Made by a program: the position numbers and the translations under genes. DNA of 64,000 nucleotides from assembly GCF_000001735.4 (NCBI RefSeq), contig NC_003071.7:3527151-3591150 (forward strand), read 5' to 3'. This stretch comes from Arabidopsis thaliana. Lineage: Eukaryota > Streptophyta > Magnoliopsida > Brassicales > Brassicaceae. How positions within the stretch are numbered: position 1 is the stretch's first letter; each line of letters starts with the position of its first letter. Below, one piece after another: positions 34,278-46,284 of the stretch. The notes beneath the pieces were generated by a model that saw only the letters and a list, made by a program, of their open reading frames with translations, had not been told where the DNA came from and did not search any database.

Positions 34278-34997
34278 AAAGTAAAAGGGGGACTTGCATC
34301 CGTTAGGTAAGCAATGCAATCGAATTTATACTTTTTTGGGACTCTACGAACCATTCTCCGTGGGTCCCACCCGCTACGTAGGGAAACTCCATCTAGTCGT
34401 AACGAGGCTTGATACATGATAAAAATGCGAAAACAACGTCTAAACAAATAATTTAATTCCCGTAATATCGTATGGATCACAAAAAAGCCCAAAAAATTAT
34501 ATAAAGGTCTAAATTTGGAGTAAAAAAATTTAAAAATATACTTACCATTGCCTTGCTTCTTTCGTCGGAGGGCTCTCATTGTGATTTCCGAAAAGCTATC
34601 ACGTACCAAATTTTCCCTCACGGTTTAAAAGTTATAGAGTCAAAACGTTTTAACTAAAAAAAAAACAAAAAGGGATGAAAAAAACACGAAGACTTTTCAG
34701 GACCCACCCGCTACGTACGGATACTCCATCTAGTTTAAATGAGGCTTGATACATTAAAAAAATGCGAAAACAACGTCCGAACAAATAATTTTGTTTCTTA
34801 ATATAGCACGGATCACGAAAAGACCCGGAAAAGTATCTAAAGGTCAAAATTTGGAGTAAAAAAAAGAAGGGTACTTACCATTGTCTTGCTTCTTTCGTCG
34901 GAGGGCTCTCATTGTGCTTTCCGAAAAGCTATCACATGCCAACTTTGGCCTCACGGTTTAAAAGTTATGAGTCAAAAAGTTTTAACATAAAAAAAAA

Positions 34998-35116
34998 GGG
35001 ATGCAACACGAGGACTTCTCAGGAGGTCACCCATCCTAGTATTACTCTCGCCAAAGCACGTTTAACTGTGGAGTTCTGATGGGATCCGTTGCATTCGTTT
35101 TGGTATGATCACATCC
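34998..35116 (-). rRNA. 5S rRNA gene copy 1 (119 nt, diverged)
   Basis: It has the full length of a plant 5S gene, from GGATGTGATCATACCA at its 5' end to GTGTTGCATCCC. Compared with the Arabidopsis consensus as I remember it, it has around ten changes, mostly C to T or G to A (for example in the CGATC start and in the AGTTAAGCGTG box region), typical of methylated, silent copies. Probably a pseudogene. Confidence 0.85.
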
Positions 35117-35484
35117 GTTAGTACATGCTATGCAATCGTATTTATACTTTTTTGGCCACTCTAGGAACCATTCGCTGTGGGTCCCACCCGCTACGTAGCG
35201 ATACTCCATCTAGTTTTAACGAGGCTTGGTACATGATAAAAATGCGAAAAAACGTCCGAACAAATAATTTTGTTTCGTAATATAACACAGATCACGAAAA
35301 GACCCGAAATAGTACCTAAAGGTCAAAATTTGGAGTCAAAAACAAACAATGGTACTTATCATTGCCTTGCTTCTTTCGTCGGATGGCTCTCATTGTGATT
35401 TCCGAAAAGTTATGACATGCCAAGTTTGGCCTTATGGTTTAAAAGTTATAAAGTCAAAAAGTTTTAACTAAAAAAAAAACAAAA

Positions 35485-35601
35485 GGGATGCAACACGAAA
35501 ACTTCTCATGAGGTCACCCTCTAATACTACTCTCGTCCAAGCACGCTTAACTGCAGTGTTCTGATGGGATCCGGTGCATTAGTGCTGGTATGATCGCATC
35601 T
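35485..35601 (-). rRNA. 5S rRNA gene copy 2 (diverged)
   Basis: This is nearly full length, with GATGCGATCATACCAGCAC at the start and AGTTAAGCGTGCTTGG (internal promoter A box region) preserved. Short deletions and substitutions occur in the 3' half (AGGGTGACCTCATGAGAAG). Closer to the consensus than copy 1 in its 5' half. Confidence 0.85.
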
Positions 35602-35959
35602 GTTAGTACATGCAATGCAATCGTATTTATACTTTTTTGGCCACTCTAGGAAGCATTCTCCATGGGTCTCACCCGCTATATACGGATACTCCATCTAGTT
35701 TAACGAGGCTTGATACGTAATAAAAATGCGAAAACAACGTCCGAACAAATAATTTTGTTTCATAATGTATGGATCACGAAAAAGCTCGAAAACGTACCTA
35801 AAGGTCAAAATTTGGAGTCGAAAAAAAAATGGTACTTACCATTGCTTTGCTTCTTCGGAGGGCTCTCATTGTGATTTTCGAAAAGGTATCATATACCAAT
35901 TTTTACCTCACGGTTTAAAAGTTATAAAGTCAAAAGGTTTTAACTAAAAAAAAACAAAA

Positions 35960-36055
35960 GGGATGCAACACGAGAACTTCTCGGAAGGTCACCCTTCTAG
36001 TACTACTCTCGACCAATCACGCTTAACTACAGTGTTCTGATAGGATCCGGTGCAT
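35960..36055 (-). pseudogene. 5S rRNA gene copy 3, 5'-truncated
   Basis: It runs from the 3' end (GGGATGCAACACGAG on the plus strand) up to the CCGGTGCAT part and lacks the first ~20 nt of the gene. The array ends here and AT-rich DNA begins at 36056. Confidence 0.85.
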
Positions 36056-36059
36056 CTTG

Positions 36060-36830
36060 ATGAAATTTAGTTATTTTTATCATCACAAAAATATTAGAAA
36101 AAGTATAATAATGTTACATTTACAAAATTTCATCATTAATTCGTATTATTAATAAAAATGGATTTTATAGTTAATTTTTAGTACAAAATGATAATTAAAT
36201 CTTTGTTTGGTATCTTTTTTTACTATTTAAATATTTTTTTGTTATTTTATACCTTATTTTGCATTGAGCTTTGAAATTTTAACAAATACTAAAATACTTT
36301 AAAAACATTTAGTAAACAAATAGAGTTAGTTAGCATTTAATAGTTTTTAAACAAATAAAATAACCTAATACAATATTTCTAATAATAAAACATATGTTAC
36401 ATTTAAAAAAAAACGCGGTTTTGTTAAACAAATGTTTTTGTTTGCTATTGTAATATATACTTAAAAAATATTGAAAAATGATAATGTATAATATATGTTG
36501 TGTAGGCAGAATTTTAAAAGTTTATTTAAATATTATAATCATTTTCCCTGTATATTCCATAAATATCAGATTTTTCATCATTTAATTAATTTCTTAGTTT
36601 TGGAAAAATTTAGATTAATATCTTAATGAATTATTTCTATTTTCAATTCAAGATTAAAACAAAATCAACGGTCAAGATTTTTGTCTTTTTAGAATATCAA
36701 TAAACTGTTGAGATTATAAAGTGAAACCGGGTCAAAATTCGCATCAAAAAGATGTGTGTGTTTTGAAACTGTTTTTTCCATGAAATAAGTTTTTTTAACC
36801 CACTTGTATTTTTGTGATTACTTCAAACTT
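36060..36830. repeat. AT-rich repeat, left copy of a direct pair
   Basis: It is similar over several hundred bases to 44880-45650 in the same orientation; shared phrases include AACATATGTTACATTTAAAAAA and GGGTCAAAA. It is non-coding. The pair flanks the LINE and the region to its left. Confidence 0.7.
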
Positions 36831-36866
36831 TTTGCCCATCTCACTAAACAAACTGCACAAATAATA

Positions 36867-36867
<1 letters not shown>

Positions 36868-36898
<31 letters not shown>
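36868..36898. repeat. (TA)n microsatellite
   Basis: About 15 TA units in a row. Confidence 0.95.
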
Positions 36899-36900
<2 letters not shown>

Positions 36901-37832
36901 TTTATACAAATCTCTGCTTTTCTAATCCAAATCAATTCAAGATGCATAAATCGTTTGATCAAATTTAAATGATAAGACGCTATATATGATAATGAAAAAA
37001 TGATAAAACCAAACTGTTTATCATCGTATCAAAAACCAATGAATGAGACATTCAAAACTTTAATAACCAAACCTACCTACATGTATAAGGCTCACCTTTT
37101 GATCCTCATCGGGTTTCTGCAAATTGACAAAACAAAGACTAAAATCCAAAATCAAAAATTTTAAAAAGAATTACTCATATTCTACAAATATAGAGAGGTG
37201 GAAAATCTTAACATATTACTTTGCATAAAAGATTCTACTATATTATTTGGGAAGTACATTTTAAATGTAACCTCAATTTTTGTAATTAATTACATGAAAT
37301 GCCATTAGAAAAAATTAATCAAAAACAAAATCTTTTAATGACGTCATTAAGGTTACCAAAATCATTTAACGACAATATTCATTTCTTAATTATATGGCTT
37401 ATCAGATCTAAAGACGGGTCATCAAAGATTTCCTAAACTGAAGCAAAATATACCGAATATTCAAATATCTATCTGTTACCAAATTAGAAACAAATAAGTT
37501 AATAAGTCAATAACTATTTGGAGGGACGGGTTTTTGAATCAACATTAATAAAAAAGTAAAATATAATTAATCCACCGTTTCAATACGGGTAAAATCTTTA
37601 ATTTATTATTTTGTAAGACCACTAATATTAAACATATCAAATCAATCTAATTTATAAAAGGTTATATAAAACAAAAAATGTTATGTGGTATGTATAATGT
37701 TACTATATATAAAATTAAACTATAAAATATAAATGTATTAGGGAATGATACAATTTGCAAAACTTTTATATATAATAAATAATTCTTAAAATTTTTAAAA
37801 ATACTACTTTAAAAACAAATCACAAGACGGGT

Positions 37833-38117
37833 AAAGAAATTACAGAACGGGTTTTATTTTGGAATTGAGTTATATGGTGGATGTATTTGAATCAATATTT
37901 ATAAAATTTTAAGATATTATTAATATGCTGTTTTAATAAGGGTTAAAACTTCAGTTTTTAACAATTGTCTCAATAAAGAAATTACATAACAGGTTTTATT
38001 TTGGAATTGGGTTATATGGTGGATGTATTTGAATCAATATTTATAAAATTTTAAAATATTATTAATATACTGTTTTAATAAGGGTTAAAACTTCAGTTTT
38101 TTAACAATTGTCTCATG
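37833..38117. repeat. 142-bp tandem duplication
   Basis: Two adjacent copies begin at 37833 and 37975 (GAAATTACA.AACGGGTTTT) and are nearly identical. The surrounding 36.9-38.2 kb is AT-rich with no gene seen. Confidence 0.9.
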
Positions 38118-38225
38118 GATTCGTGGTATAGCGTTACTTAATAACAATTATAAACTGTAAAATAGAAATATTTTATAAAAATAAAATTTGTAAGTTTTAA
38201 TATATATTACCTTTAAAAAATAAAT

Positions 38226-38400
38226 CGTTTCGCGTGGGGGCAGCCTAAGCCTGATAGAGGCAGAAGAATTCCAACAATTTCTCCCGCTCCTCAAAAGTGA
38301 GTTGCTCCTCACGTACGCATGTTCTAATAGTCGAGTTGCTGTTGCTAAAGCACCTATGGTTCCATCCCTGGTAACTTCAACCGGTATACTGCGGGTTAAA
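38226..38400 (-). pseudogene. Possible gene fragment
   Basis: In an AT-rich setting this block has coding-like composition. On the minus strand it reads VEVTRDGTIGALATATRLLE and, after a frame change, FEEREKLLEFF. I do not recognise the family. It may be a fragment carried by an element or a relic exon. Confidence 0.3.
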
Positions 38401-38989
38401 ATCTAGTAAATAATTAGAAAGGAAGACATACTTTAACAAAATCATTTGTGAATCTACATCATCATCTTCCACACTACCTGCATGAATATTAACAAAAAAG
38501 TATGTCAGAGAATATATGAAATTAAAATTTTTATAAAATATAAACAATATAAAAATAAATTACAGATTTAAAACGAAATTAAGGTTTGTAGTAGAATGCG
38601 CTATTTCACCTAGTGGAATGCATGGTCTTATATAGTACTGAAGAAGGAAGGCTCATTTCAGGGTTTTGAAAAGGAATATTCTGTTTAGTTTGTAGAAAAA
38701 AATTTTGATTTAAATTATTATAAATTTTTGAAACTTGATGAATTATAGAAATAATTAATGAGTTTCTTAAACATAAAGATTTAAAATCCCTAAATTGATG
38801 TGAAGTAATTTTTCAAATGTGTTGTAATTATTTTTCAAAATATGCTTAGGATTTTTCAAATTTAAACAATACATAATATTAGGAATGTTAACTAATAGAA
38901 TCAATAAGTTCAAGATTTGTTAATGATTTTTTTGATGGGCTGAGGGGAGACAATTGTCAACCCCATTTTATTAAAAGAACTACAAAGAA

Positions 38990-41900
38990 TTACATCAAAA
39001 CTGCTCTAGGGAACGATGTCCCGTTAGCATCCTCAACCAAAAATAAAAGAACGTCCTCAGGACATATCTCAAAACAATGAAATCCTAGGGGTAAGAAGAA
39101 AGCATAGTTTGCTAACCCGTCAGCTAGACGGTTAGCTTCCCTATACACGTGTGACACTCGGACTAGCCAGTCCCTTGTGAAAAAGCCTTGGCACAACCGT
39201 ACCAGGAAGGACAGCGGATGAGCCTTGCTGATCCCTGTGCTTAGAAACCCCACCACCAATTCTGAATCCAAATTTAACTCCACCCGTCGAAAGCCCTTAT
39301 CCCAAGCAATGAGCAACCCATAGTAGGCACCCCATAACTCAGCTAACGGCGCATCACAAGACCCGATATTAAGTGCAAACCCACCGAGCCATTCCCCCTG
39401 CAGATTAAGGATTGCCCCACTTGCCGCAGCTAATCCCTGGTGTCCCCTCGACGCTCCATCTGTCGTCAGTTTGACCCACCTGTCGCTTGGTGCCTTCCAT
39501 CTTATCATCCTTTCTACCCGAGCTCTCTTCACATGGTTATTTAACGTTCCCACATGAGCTTTCCGAACCTCCTCTGCTATATCCTTGATGAACTTCAATC
39601 TATCCCGACATAACTTGCGTTCCCCAAATACATCGCCACATCGCCACTTCCAAGCCCACCATATCCCCATACTAAAGAGCGTAGGCCAATCTCCCTTCGC
39701 CGGATCCAGATTTGTAAACAACCATTCAAATTGACTGAAAAACTCGTTCTGCCTTCTTTGTGGCAGCAGCCTTTGCCAAATAGGTGTCATCGCCGGACAG
39801 TCCCTCAACACATGTAAGATCGATTCATCAGCTCCATTACAAACCGAACAAGTTGCAATGTCACTTAAGTGTCTCCTCACACGCTCCACATTAGTCATAA
39901 TAACCATATGACTCACCAACCAGATGAAAACTCGTACCCTCTCCGGCGCTACCAGCTTCCAAATTTGCTTTAAAAAACTCCCTATGAGTGGCCTCTCCTC
40001 AGCCTCAGGTTTCAGCAGCTCATAAGCGGACCGAACCGTGAAGTCCCCATTTTGCGTTCCCTTCCAAGATAACTCATCACTTGTCCCTGGGAAATCATGC
40101 ACCACAATAGAAAATAATTTTCGCAAGATATTCTCCAGCAGGTACAGAGTTAGAGCTCCCATGTCCCACCCCGAGCCTGCAATCTAGTAATCTGCTGCTA
40201 CCTTAGGAGCGCATCCGCCGATATTGATTCTTTGGCCACCGCCGAGAGTTGTTCCTGCAACAGCCAACGATCCGACCAAAAACTTATAGTTTTCCCATCT
40301 CCAGGGACCCATCTGACTCCCTTAGCCACCACTTCTCTAAGTCCAACTGTAACACTTCGCCACGTGGAGCTCCAGCTACTTTTAGGTTTCAGCCAGTTTG
40401 AATTTTGCATTTCTCCCACCTTGTACTTCTTGCTAAGGACTCTTGCCCAAAGTGTCTCCTTATCATGGAGAAGACGCCACCCTACTTTAGCAACCAACGC
40501 CTACTTCATCTTTGGGTTGACATATCTTATTCCAGGCTAAGAGGTGCTTCTTCTTCTTCTCCAAAGTACTCCCCCAAAGAAAATTATGTGACAAACAATC
40601 CAAGCTATCTAAAGTAGCAACAGGAAGTATTATTGCACTCATTACATGGACCGGTATGGTTGACAAAACCGCTTTTGTAAGCGTTATTCTCCATGCCAGA
40701 CTCAAAGACCGACTCTTCCATCCCGCCAAGCTAGACGAAACGTGTTCCAAGACTTCCCCAGAAGTCTCTTTGTTCATTCTCTTCTGTAAGATAGGCATTC
40801 CCAAATACTTCCCCAACTCTCTAGTACAGCCAATCCCACTCTCTCCACTTATCAACCTTTCCATATCCCTACTCACATTATTGGAGAAAACGATCTTTGA
40901 CTTCTCCAGGCTGACGTTTTGCCCTGAAGCCTCACAAAACTGTTCCAACACTCGTCGTATGATAAGAATTTGGGCTACAGACGCTTCTGCACATAGAATC
41001 AAAGTCGTATGCAAAACAAATGTGTGATAGTTTCTACCCACCACACGAGAGTGCCATCGGTTTCCAGTCCCATGTTCCCACTGATGCCTCTATCAAGTGA
41101 CAAAGCCTCTCAAGGCAAAGAACGAACAAATATGGTGACAAAGGATCCCCTTGTCTCAAACCCCTAGCAGGAACAAAAGAATCAGTTTTCCCTCCATTCC
41201 ATAACACACTCATCGATGGGTCTGTTACCCCAGCCATTATTCTGTGAGTCCAGACCTCCGACAGTCCAGTAGCCACCAAAGTTTCCTGCAGAAAATTCCA
41301 TCGAATTCGGTCATAGGCCTTTTCAAGATCCAATTTTAACAACATCCACCCTTTCCTTCCTTTCTTCCTCCGCATAGAGTGAACCGCTTCTTGCACTAAC
41401 ACAATATTATCAATGCTTAATCGCCCTGGGATAAAATTCGCTTGAGCCGGCCCAATCAGCTTCAAAATAACCTTCTTTAGCCGGTTAACTATCATCTTAG
41501 TAATAATCTTAAACAAGACATTACATAGACTCATTGGTCTAAACTGTGTAATCCGCTCTGGCTTAGCCACTTTGGCTATCAACACAAGCAAAGCATCATT
41601 AGTAGCCGCTGATAGCACCCCAGTTTCAAAGAAATCCAGTACAAAGCGTATCACCGACGGTCCCACAGTCTCCTAACATTGCTGATAAAAAACAGGCTGA
41701 AAACCATACGGGCCTGATGCCTTAAAACGTCCCATACCTTTTACTGCAACGACGACTTCCTCAGAAGTAAAAGGTTTGAGCAACGCAGCCTTTTCCCCGT
41801 CCGTTAGTGTTGCAAACCCGCCTATTGGCAACATGTTCCATACTGCGCTAACATCCTCCAAAGAGTATAGCCTCGTATAGTAGTTCAACGCCATTGTTTC

Positions 41901-43089
41901 CAACTCCACCTTATCCGTCATCCATCTGTTATCGCCATCTTTCGGCGATTCTATTCGATTCCTTTTTCTGCGGATAATTGTGGAAGTGTTGTATTTTTGT
42001 CTCCCAACTCAATATACTTTTCTCTTGACTTCTGAAACCACAGCGTCTCCTCTTGTTCCAGAACCAAGTCCAAGTCTTTCAATAATATCTCTTCTTGAGC
42101 AAGCAACTCATCGGAGTGCATCACATCCAACAAATCCTGTACTGCCTTAATGTCAGCCACCAACTTCTCTTTTTTGACATGAATGTCTCCAAAGACCTCC
42201 CTGTTCCATTTCTTTAACTTTCGTTGCAGCCCAAGTAACGCCTCTGTCGTCGACAAAGCTGTATCCCAAGACGCTGTCAACAACTCTTTGAATCCCCCAT
42301 GACTCAACCAGGTTGCCTCAAATCTGAATGCTCGTCATCGTGGATCTAACTTCTGATACGGCTCCAACTGAACATATAGTGGAGCATGATCCGAGGACAT
42401 GAAAGGTAAGTGAGAGACCACAGCCTCTTGCCACTTTTGCCTAGCATGGGCACAGCCCAAAACTCTATCTAGCCGTTTAGCCACCATCGTGCTCTCTTGT
42501 CTACCCCTCCTCCATGTAAACTTATTACCTCTGAATCCGAAATCAATCAAAGACAACTAATTGATCCAGTCTCCAAAAGCTAAAAAATCTGGTGAAAGCC
42601 TCCCATTTCCACCCATTCTCTCATCCACTCTCAAGATGGTGATAAAGTCTCCTCCAATTATCAACAGCCCTACCAAACCAGATACAACTTCCTTCAACTC
42701 TCCCCATAAACCACTCCGCCGACTCATAGATGGCGCCGCATAAACCACTATTAGATTCATCGGATCCCCATTACAGACCACCTTAGCGTGGATATATTAG
42801 CTTGTTGACACCACAATATCCACTTCCCCCACACTCGACTTCCATAGCACCCACAAGCCCCCACTCTGACCTGTTGCATCCACCCTATATGCATTCTCAA
42901 ACCCCAGCTTCTGACAAATTCTACCTGCTTTTTCACCCCCCCCCCCCCCCCCGCGTGAGTCTCAAAAAGCGCTAGTACCTCCGTATCAAATTTCTTTAGC
43001 ATATACCGTATCGATCTTCTAAAGATGGATTTATTCGCCCCCCAACAATTCCAAAGCATACAATTCATGATGACTTCACATAAACTCAT
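38990..43089 (-). pseudogene. LINE ORF2: endonuclease, reverse transcriptase, RNase H (broken)
   Basis: The pieces in order are as follows. APE-type endonuclease (about 43080-42335) has WNCWGANK, GGDF and SDHAPL. RT (about 42300-40500) has FRPMSLCNVLFKIITKMI, GQA-like QANFIPGR, LLKLDLEKAYDRI and GLRQGDPLSPYLF. The catalytic box that should read FADD is FAYD (about 41018-41007). A zinc-finger-like CSVCNGADESILHVLRDCP lies near 39860-39800. A C-terminal RNase H domain (38990-39500) still has all its acidic residues (TTDGASRG, AELWGA, NLDSELV, ANRLADGLA). At least five stops or frameshifts separate them, and a 17-C run near 42937 sits in the endonuclease. The RNase H part is open for 390 codons (38990-40162) but is not a host gene. 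Confidence 0.9.
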
Positions 43090-43110
43090 AAGAACTACCG
43101 GGGAGTACCA

Positions 43111-44618
43111 TTACTTCCCTCCGCTACTGATACTATGGCTGCATGCCCCTTCTTTCGGGCCAAGATCCATCGACGCACTTCCACTAGCTGGTGATCTGAC
43201 CTCCTCTCCATCTCTCTGATTCCCAACTGGCAGCTGTGCATTTCCTAAATTCCTGCTACTCCCATTAGAAAACGCACCTCCAGGTCTGCCTACATTCTCA
43301 TGCTCCACCCGCAGCCTCTTCCTAGGTGACACTTCTGTTTGCTCTCCTCTGATCGTTCCAAACACCAAACCTCTGGTAGCGATCGTATTCCTTCCCCCTT
43401 TACCTTTCCGTCCCCCTCCTTTCATTGGTTTATAGTGACCAGCTCTCCTATCTGTTATTACCCCAAGCCTTCCTTTTCCTTCCACTAACTTCCCATCAGG
43501 CCCACCTAACCTCACAACGCTGGTTAACGCAGCCCCATCCCCCTCATTCTCTTTATTTTCTTCCCCTGAGCTATCTGGCACCAGCATCCCTTGTTCCTCT
43601 TCTCTCTTTCCACACTCTTTCCTGATCTCTTCTCCGCCGATCCCCCTGCTGGAAACGTCATTCCCTTTCCTTGGACTGGCCCCCGCCTGGACAGTATACG
43701 TACCTCCGTAAACCCATCACTGGGTTGGTCCCCACCACTTGGACTAGCACCACTCTCAGTACTGGTGACCTGCACCACCGGACCCGGACTCCTCTTAGGA
43801 CAAGCTCCAGCCAAATGCCCAAAAACTCCACACAAAGAGCAGATAACATTCAAACCCTCATAAGAAGCATAGTAGCATTCCCCATTCACCACCACTGTGC
43901 CTTTCAAAGGTTGCTTCAGGTTGACCTTAACACAGACCCGCGCAAAATGTGCTCTCTCCTTCCTCAGAATAGTTAAATTCACCTTAATCGGTTTCCCTAA
44001 GCCCTCTACTATCGCGGTCAAAATTGTCTCATGGTAGTAATTGACAGGCAGGTTTGAGATGCGAACCCACACCAAAGTGGTCACGATCTCGTCACGGATT
44101 GGATTGAAGTCCGGCGACCACGCCCGAATCATTAATATACTGCCTAGTACCCTCCACGGATCCCCAATAGCCGCTGCTAAATAATCCTCCTCCAAATCAA
44201 ATTTCACCATGAAGAAGCTTCTAGGGAGATTCAACACTGACATCCCCCCATTTGGCTTCCATAGCTCTCTCAATCGCCGATTTAGGTCTGCAATCGTGAT
44301 GTGGCGTCCTAAGACTTTGACAACCAGACACTGTAGGTACAAATCGTTCATCGCGTCGAGGACTTCCTGTCCAATCGTGATGATCGCTTCACCTTCTGCC
44401 CCAGTCAGAAACTCGACATTCATCCTCGAAGCCACAAACTCTGCACTCAATCTCGTCTCAGGAATTGGAATTCCTCCACAGTAGCAACTTTGAACCTTAT
44501 CGACCCACTACGGCGACCCCGTTAAACCCCCTCCCGGCGGCCGGCCGTTCTCCTCCATGTGCTCATCGAGATCTCCTGGATTCACGACCCTAGCGGCGCT
44601 AGGGTTTTCTATCGACAT
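43111..44618 (-). pseudogene. LINE ORF1: DUF4283 and CCHC zinc-knuckle RNA-binding protein (broken)
   Basis: The ATG at 44618 opens MSIENPSAARVV, but a TAG at codon 37 (44510-44508) stops it; the same frame resumes and is open to 43524. It holds the DUF4283 fold (GRHITIADLNRRLRELW, PRSFFMVKF, VWVRISNLPVNYY) and a CX2CX4HX4C knuckle (CSLCGVFGHLAGAC). A frameshift near 43590 moves to the frame with DSSGEENKENEGD and a basic Gly-rich tail, ending at 43111. ORF1 would bind the element RNA in ribonucleoprotein particles. Confidence 0.9.
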
Positions 44619-44879
44619 CGCCTTTTCAATCTTTTCGATTGAATTATGGAAACAGCTTTCTAAAAAAGATTTTAAGATTTGTTAATGATTGAGTTATAAC
44701 TACAGAGCTAATTCGGTAGAGTCTTAAAGAAAATACTGTTATTTTCTTTCTTTATTTAATCAATTTTTACACCAACTTTCCTAATTAAAACCATTTGTTT
44801 CTTTTTAAAATCAATTTCTTTGAATGATTGTTTAACGATTTGATTTAAAACCAAAGTTTATGATAATTAATTATTTTAT

Positions 44880-45650
44880 GATTGTAATATTTAAAAATAT
44901 TTCCTAAATATCTCAAAGAAATCATAAATGCTAAATCAGTTTTGATAATATTTATCTATTTTAATTATACAAAAATATTTAAGAAATATAATAATATTAT
45001 ATTATTACTGTAATCATCGTTTGTTATCTCTTTATTACTATTTAAATATTAGTTGTTATTTTATAATTTATTTACTATTTAGTTTTGAAACTTTGACAAA
45101 TACTAAAAAACTAAATGAAAACTTCGTGAACAAATTGAATTAGTTAGCATTTAAGGTTTTTTGAAAAAACAATAAGAATAATCCGGTACAATATTTCTAA
45201 TTAAAAACATATGTTACATTTAAAAAACAACATATCTGGTTTTTGTTAAGTAAAGTTTTTGTTTGATATTTTAATATCTACATAAAAAATATTTATTGAA
45301 AGGTGATAATGTGATTGGATAAGTAATATTTTAAAATATAATAAGTATTATAAATCCCTATAGTATAGGAGTATAATTAGTTTTCTAATTTGAAACCCAC
45401 GTAATTATGAATGGTATTGAATAAGAAAATAAATTAATTAAAAAAAAAAGAAAGCTTTTTCTTCCCAAAATCTGGCTGTATAATTTGATTTTTACTGAAA
45501 AAGTCAATGGCTACTATGAAATGTAATGGATGACTAAGATTAGAAGTTATGACCCATTATTTTAAAATCCGGGTCAAAAGGATCCGCGCGTTTTGAAACG
45601 AGTTTTTTTCATTACAGAAATTTTTTAACTCAATGGCAAACTTGTTATTT
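44880..45650. repeat. AT-rich repeat, right copy of a direct pair
   Basis: Homologous to 36060-36830 (see there). From 45650 to 46284 there is further AT-rich non-coding DNA, with a MITE-like start GGGTGTATTGAACTTAG at 45847 whose inverted partner I cannot find. Confidence 0.65.
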
Positions 45651-46284
45651 CTTCTTGATAGTCTTGTTATTTGTAACTCCAAATTAAGATAATCAAATTA
45701 AATTCATCGATTGAATAATAAATTATGTACTTTATTTTGAGAGGAGTTAAAAAATTAATATATAAATAATGTGGACTTTTATGTTCCCATCCATTATCCA
45801 TTTATATATGTTTTCTTTTGTGTGTTTTACACTTATCACAAAAAAGGGTGTATTGAACTTAGTATTTTGTAAGATTTTGTGGATTTTAGATTTGGAGAGA
45901 TTTTAAAAGACGGCTAGTGATTTGGTGGATTTTTAGAAGAAATAAAACAAAATTTAAGTGGTCATTGAAAAAAAAGTTAGTGATCATTTAGTGATATTTG
46001 ATGTCAAATTCCATAAGATTTTGAAGTATTTTGTGTGATAGTCCAAAATTTTTTTTGCTAACTATTTAAAAACTCATAAACGTTTCTACGTGTGAATGAA
46101 AAATTCAAAATTTGGAGTTGCACATTGGCGAATTCCATTAATTACAAAAAAGTATCAGAATTATAAAGTTTCATTCACTAATCCATTTTTTATTTAACAT
46201 TCCATTTGCTAGTCCATCCATTTCGAAATTTTGCAATAATACGGGGGTATATTCGTCATTGTATGTTAGTATTTTTTAGAGAAT

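Larger units (their letters stand above)
34201..36055 (-). repeat. Decayed 5S rDNA array (units about 490 bp)
   Basis: Four spacer units follow each other in minus orientation. Each has the phrases CATCCGTTAG, TTTATACTTTTTTG, CCACCCGCTACGTA-like and TTCTTTCGTCGGAGGGCTCTC. Three carry 5S genes or remnants. In the first unit boundary (34660-34710) the 5S gene is almost wholly deleted, leaving GGGATG and CACGAAGACTTTTCAGG joined to spacer. In A. thaliana active 5S arrays are known on chromosomes 3, 4 and 5; this looks like an isolated, dying cluster. Confidence 0.92.
38929..44673 (-). mobile_element. LINE (L1-type) retrotransposon, 5.7 kb, full length but dead
   Basis: A perfect 17-bp target duplication AAGATTTGTTAATGATT flanks it (38912-38928 and 44674-44690). 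The minus-strand element ends with a short A-run next to the left duplication. ORF1 (DUF4283 and zinc knuckle) and ORF2 (endonuclease, RT, zf-RVT, RNase H) follow in order. Both carry stops and frameshifts. The exact duplication suggests moderate age, but the coding decay means it is immobile. Confidence 0.95.

Noticed and set aside
34998..35601. Functional 5S rRNA genes
   Set aside because: Too many substitutions and deletions against the consensus; called as diverged copies only.
38990..40162. 390-codon ORF as a host RNase H gene
   Set aside because: It is the C-terminal part of LINE ORF2, inside an element defined by a 17-bp target duplication.
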